Assembly: GCA_030512335.1 (NCBI GenBank)
Contig: JAULSU010000001.1
Span: forward strand, 248,001 to 312,000
Direction of reading: 5' to 3'
Length of the DNA: 64,000 nt
Source of the DNA: Immersiella caudata
Taxonomy: Eukaryota > Ascomycota > Sordariomycetes > Sordariales > Lasiosphaeriaceae
Part shown: positions 63,164 to 64,000 of the stretch, piece after piece
How positions within the stretch are numbered: the stretch's first letter is position 1
Layout of the letters: each line of letters begins with the position of its first letter
The notes under the pieces: model-generated
What the model was told of the DNA's origin: nothing
The model's input: only the letters and a program-made list of their open reading frames with translations
Database searches by the model: none
Made by a program: the position numbers and the translations under genes

Positions 63164-63749
63164 TGTAAAGTGTGGGATCAGTTGGATAGGAATAGGCATA
63201 ACAACAATACCATTGTTCTCTTTGTGAATTTGAACCCCCCCTCCCCCTCTCTCTCCGCTATTGATGATACCCCCACACCCCCCCCCCAAAAAAAAAAAAA
63301 AGAAAAGAAAAGAAAAAAAACAAAGAGTCACTTCCTGGCCAGTCGCCCTCCATCCTGCCTCCATCCTGACCATTCTTGAACCGATTGGTCTTCTCCTTCT
63401 TGCTGGCGCGGGTCGGAGTCTCATCCTCCTGGCTGCGCTTGGCGGAGCGGCCTCACGAATTACCACCAGCGCTGCCCAGATCGTATCGGCGGAACACAGC
63501 GGCCATGTGATGGATTTCCAGTTCTTGAAACCCTCTGCGGCCAGGCGTAACAGTATCGAGGCTGCAGAGCGACTTGAGCTTGTTATCGCAGTACTGGCCG
63601 TGAAGAGACAGGGCATCGTTGGCAAGATTCTCGAGTTCGAAAGCCTGGGAGACTGTGTGTTGGCGCAGTCCAATTCCATCCATGCCTCACAAAGGGTCTC
63701 ATCCTCAGCTACCGTGTCGCCACGTAATTAAACCCTCCACACTTGACAG
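63164..63749. other. Right-edge region
   Basis: Low-complexity C and A runs (63280-63320) and overlapping open frames on both strands of unclear status. No gene supported. Confidence 0.4.
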
Positions 63750-63916
63750 CAAAGTACACCTCTTCCATCAACCAGTTGTATCTTGACGACGCTCTTGATG
63801 TCGTTCAGGAAAACATCATTCGGTCTCCCTTCGCTTCAAACCCTTACTCCATCAAGGCCGGTTGTCTGCACGAATACGAACCGGCTGCACAAACAGCCCT
63901 CACTCCCGAAAAGTAG
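63750..63916 (+). CDS. Possible 3'-terminal exon of an unknown gene
   Basis: After a TTGACAG acceptor-like site the frame reads K-Y-T-S-S-I-N-Q-L-Y-L-D-D-A-L-D-V-V-Q-E and stays coding-like to TAG at 63914-63916. No matching upstream exon was identified, so the gene is unproven. Confidence 0.25.
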
Positions 63917-64000
63917 CCGCACAACAACCACGCACGTTTGCGGCACAGAGCACCAGTCTCGCGGCAGCAAATTGGATATCCTCTCAAGGCATATTCCTTA

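Noticed and set aside
63261..63731. 156-codon plus-strand and overlapping minus-strand frames near the right edge
   Set aside because: Start inside C/A homopolymers; neither strand shows recognisable features, so I could not choose one.

Overview
The window is nuclear DNA of a filamentous ascomycete (Pezizomycotina, most likely a sordariomycete-type genome). The grounds are short GT-AG introns of about 50-90 nt with CTAAC-type branch sites, many HET-domain genes, a LaeA-like methyltransferase, fungal-only families (Mtc1, a ubiquitin-like-domain protein, a cellobiose-dehydrogenase-type cytochrome, a CE15 esterase) and a eukaryotic initiator tRNA. I cannot name the species. Gene models below were spliced by hand; where several exons are joined, the reading frame was checked for continuity and the total length for divisibility by three.

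Left part (1-19 kb): a cytochrome P450 fragment with an in-frame stop, a DUF7730-like hypothetical protein, a LaeA-like methyltransferase using two GC-AG introns, a HET protein, an M3 metallopeptidase, a Vba/Fnx-type MFS transporter, a sugar-type MFS transporter and a large fungal membrane protein.

Middle (19-29 kb): an accessory island. It holds a second HET gene interrupted by an in-frame TAA, a ubiquitin-like-domain protein, a head-to-head pair of paralogous small secreted cysteine-containing proteins around an inverted repeat, and a third HET gene with an 84-residue insertion. Two pairs of diverged direct repeats flank the ubiquitin-like gene and the secreted pair.

29-49 kb: mostly conserved genes (MYND-finger protein, a 1415-residue basic nuclear-type protein, Mtc1-like protein, two small unknowns). 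Among them are a second head-to-head paralog pair, with one frameshifted member, and a fourth HET gene.

48-54 kb: secreted and transport genes (AA8 cytochrome, initiator tRNA-Met, ZIP metal transporter, CE15 glucuronoyl esterase).

Right end (54-64 kb): a gene-poor, repeat-rich region with microsatellites, a 25-G run, scrambled and inverted fragments of an unfamiliar multi-copy gene family, one small gene with a SAP-like tail, and a sugar-transporter pseudogene reduced by two internal deletions. Four HET genes, the ubiquitin-like protein and the decayed or duplicated small genes together look like a fast-evolving non-self-recognition and effector-type neighbourhood embedded in a conserved backbone.
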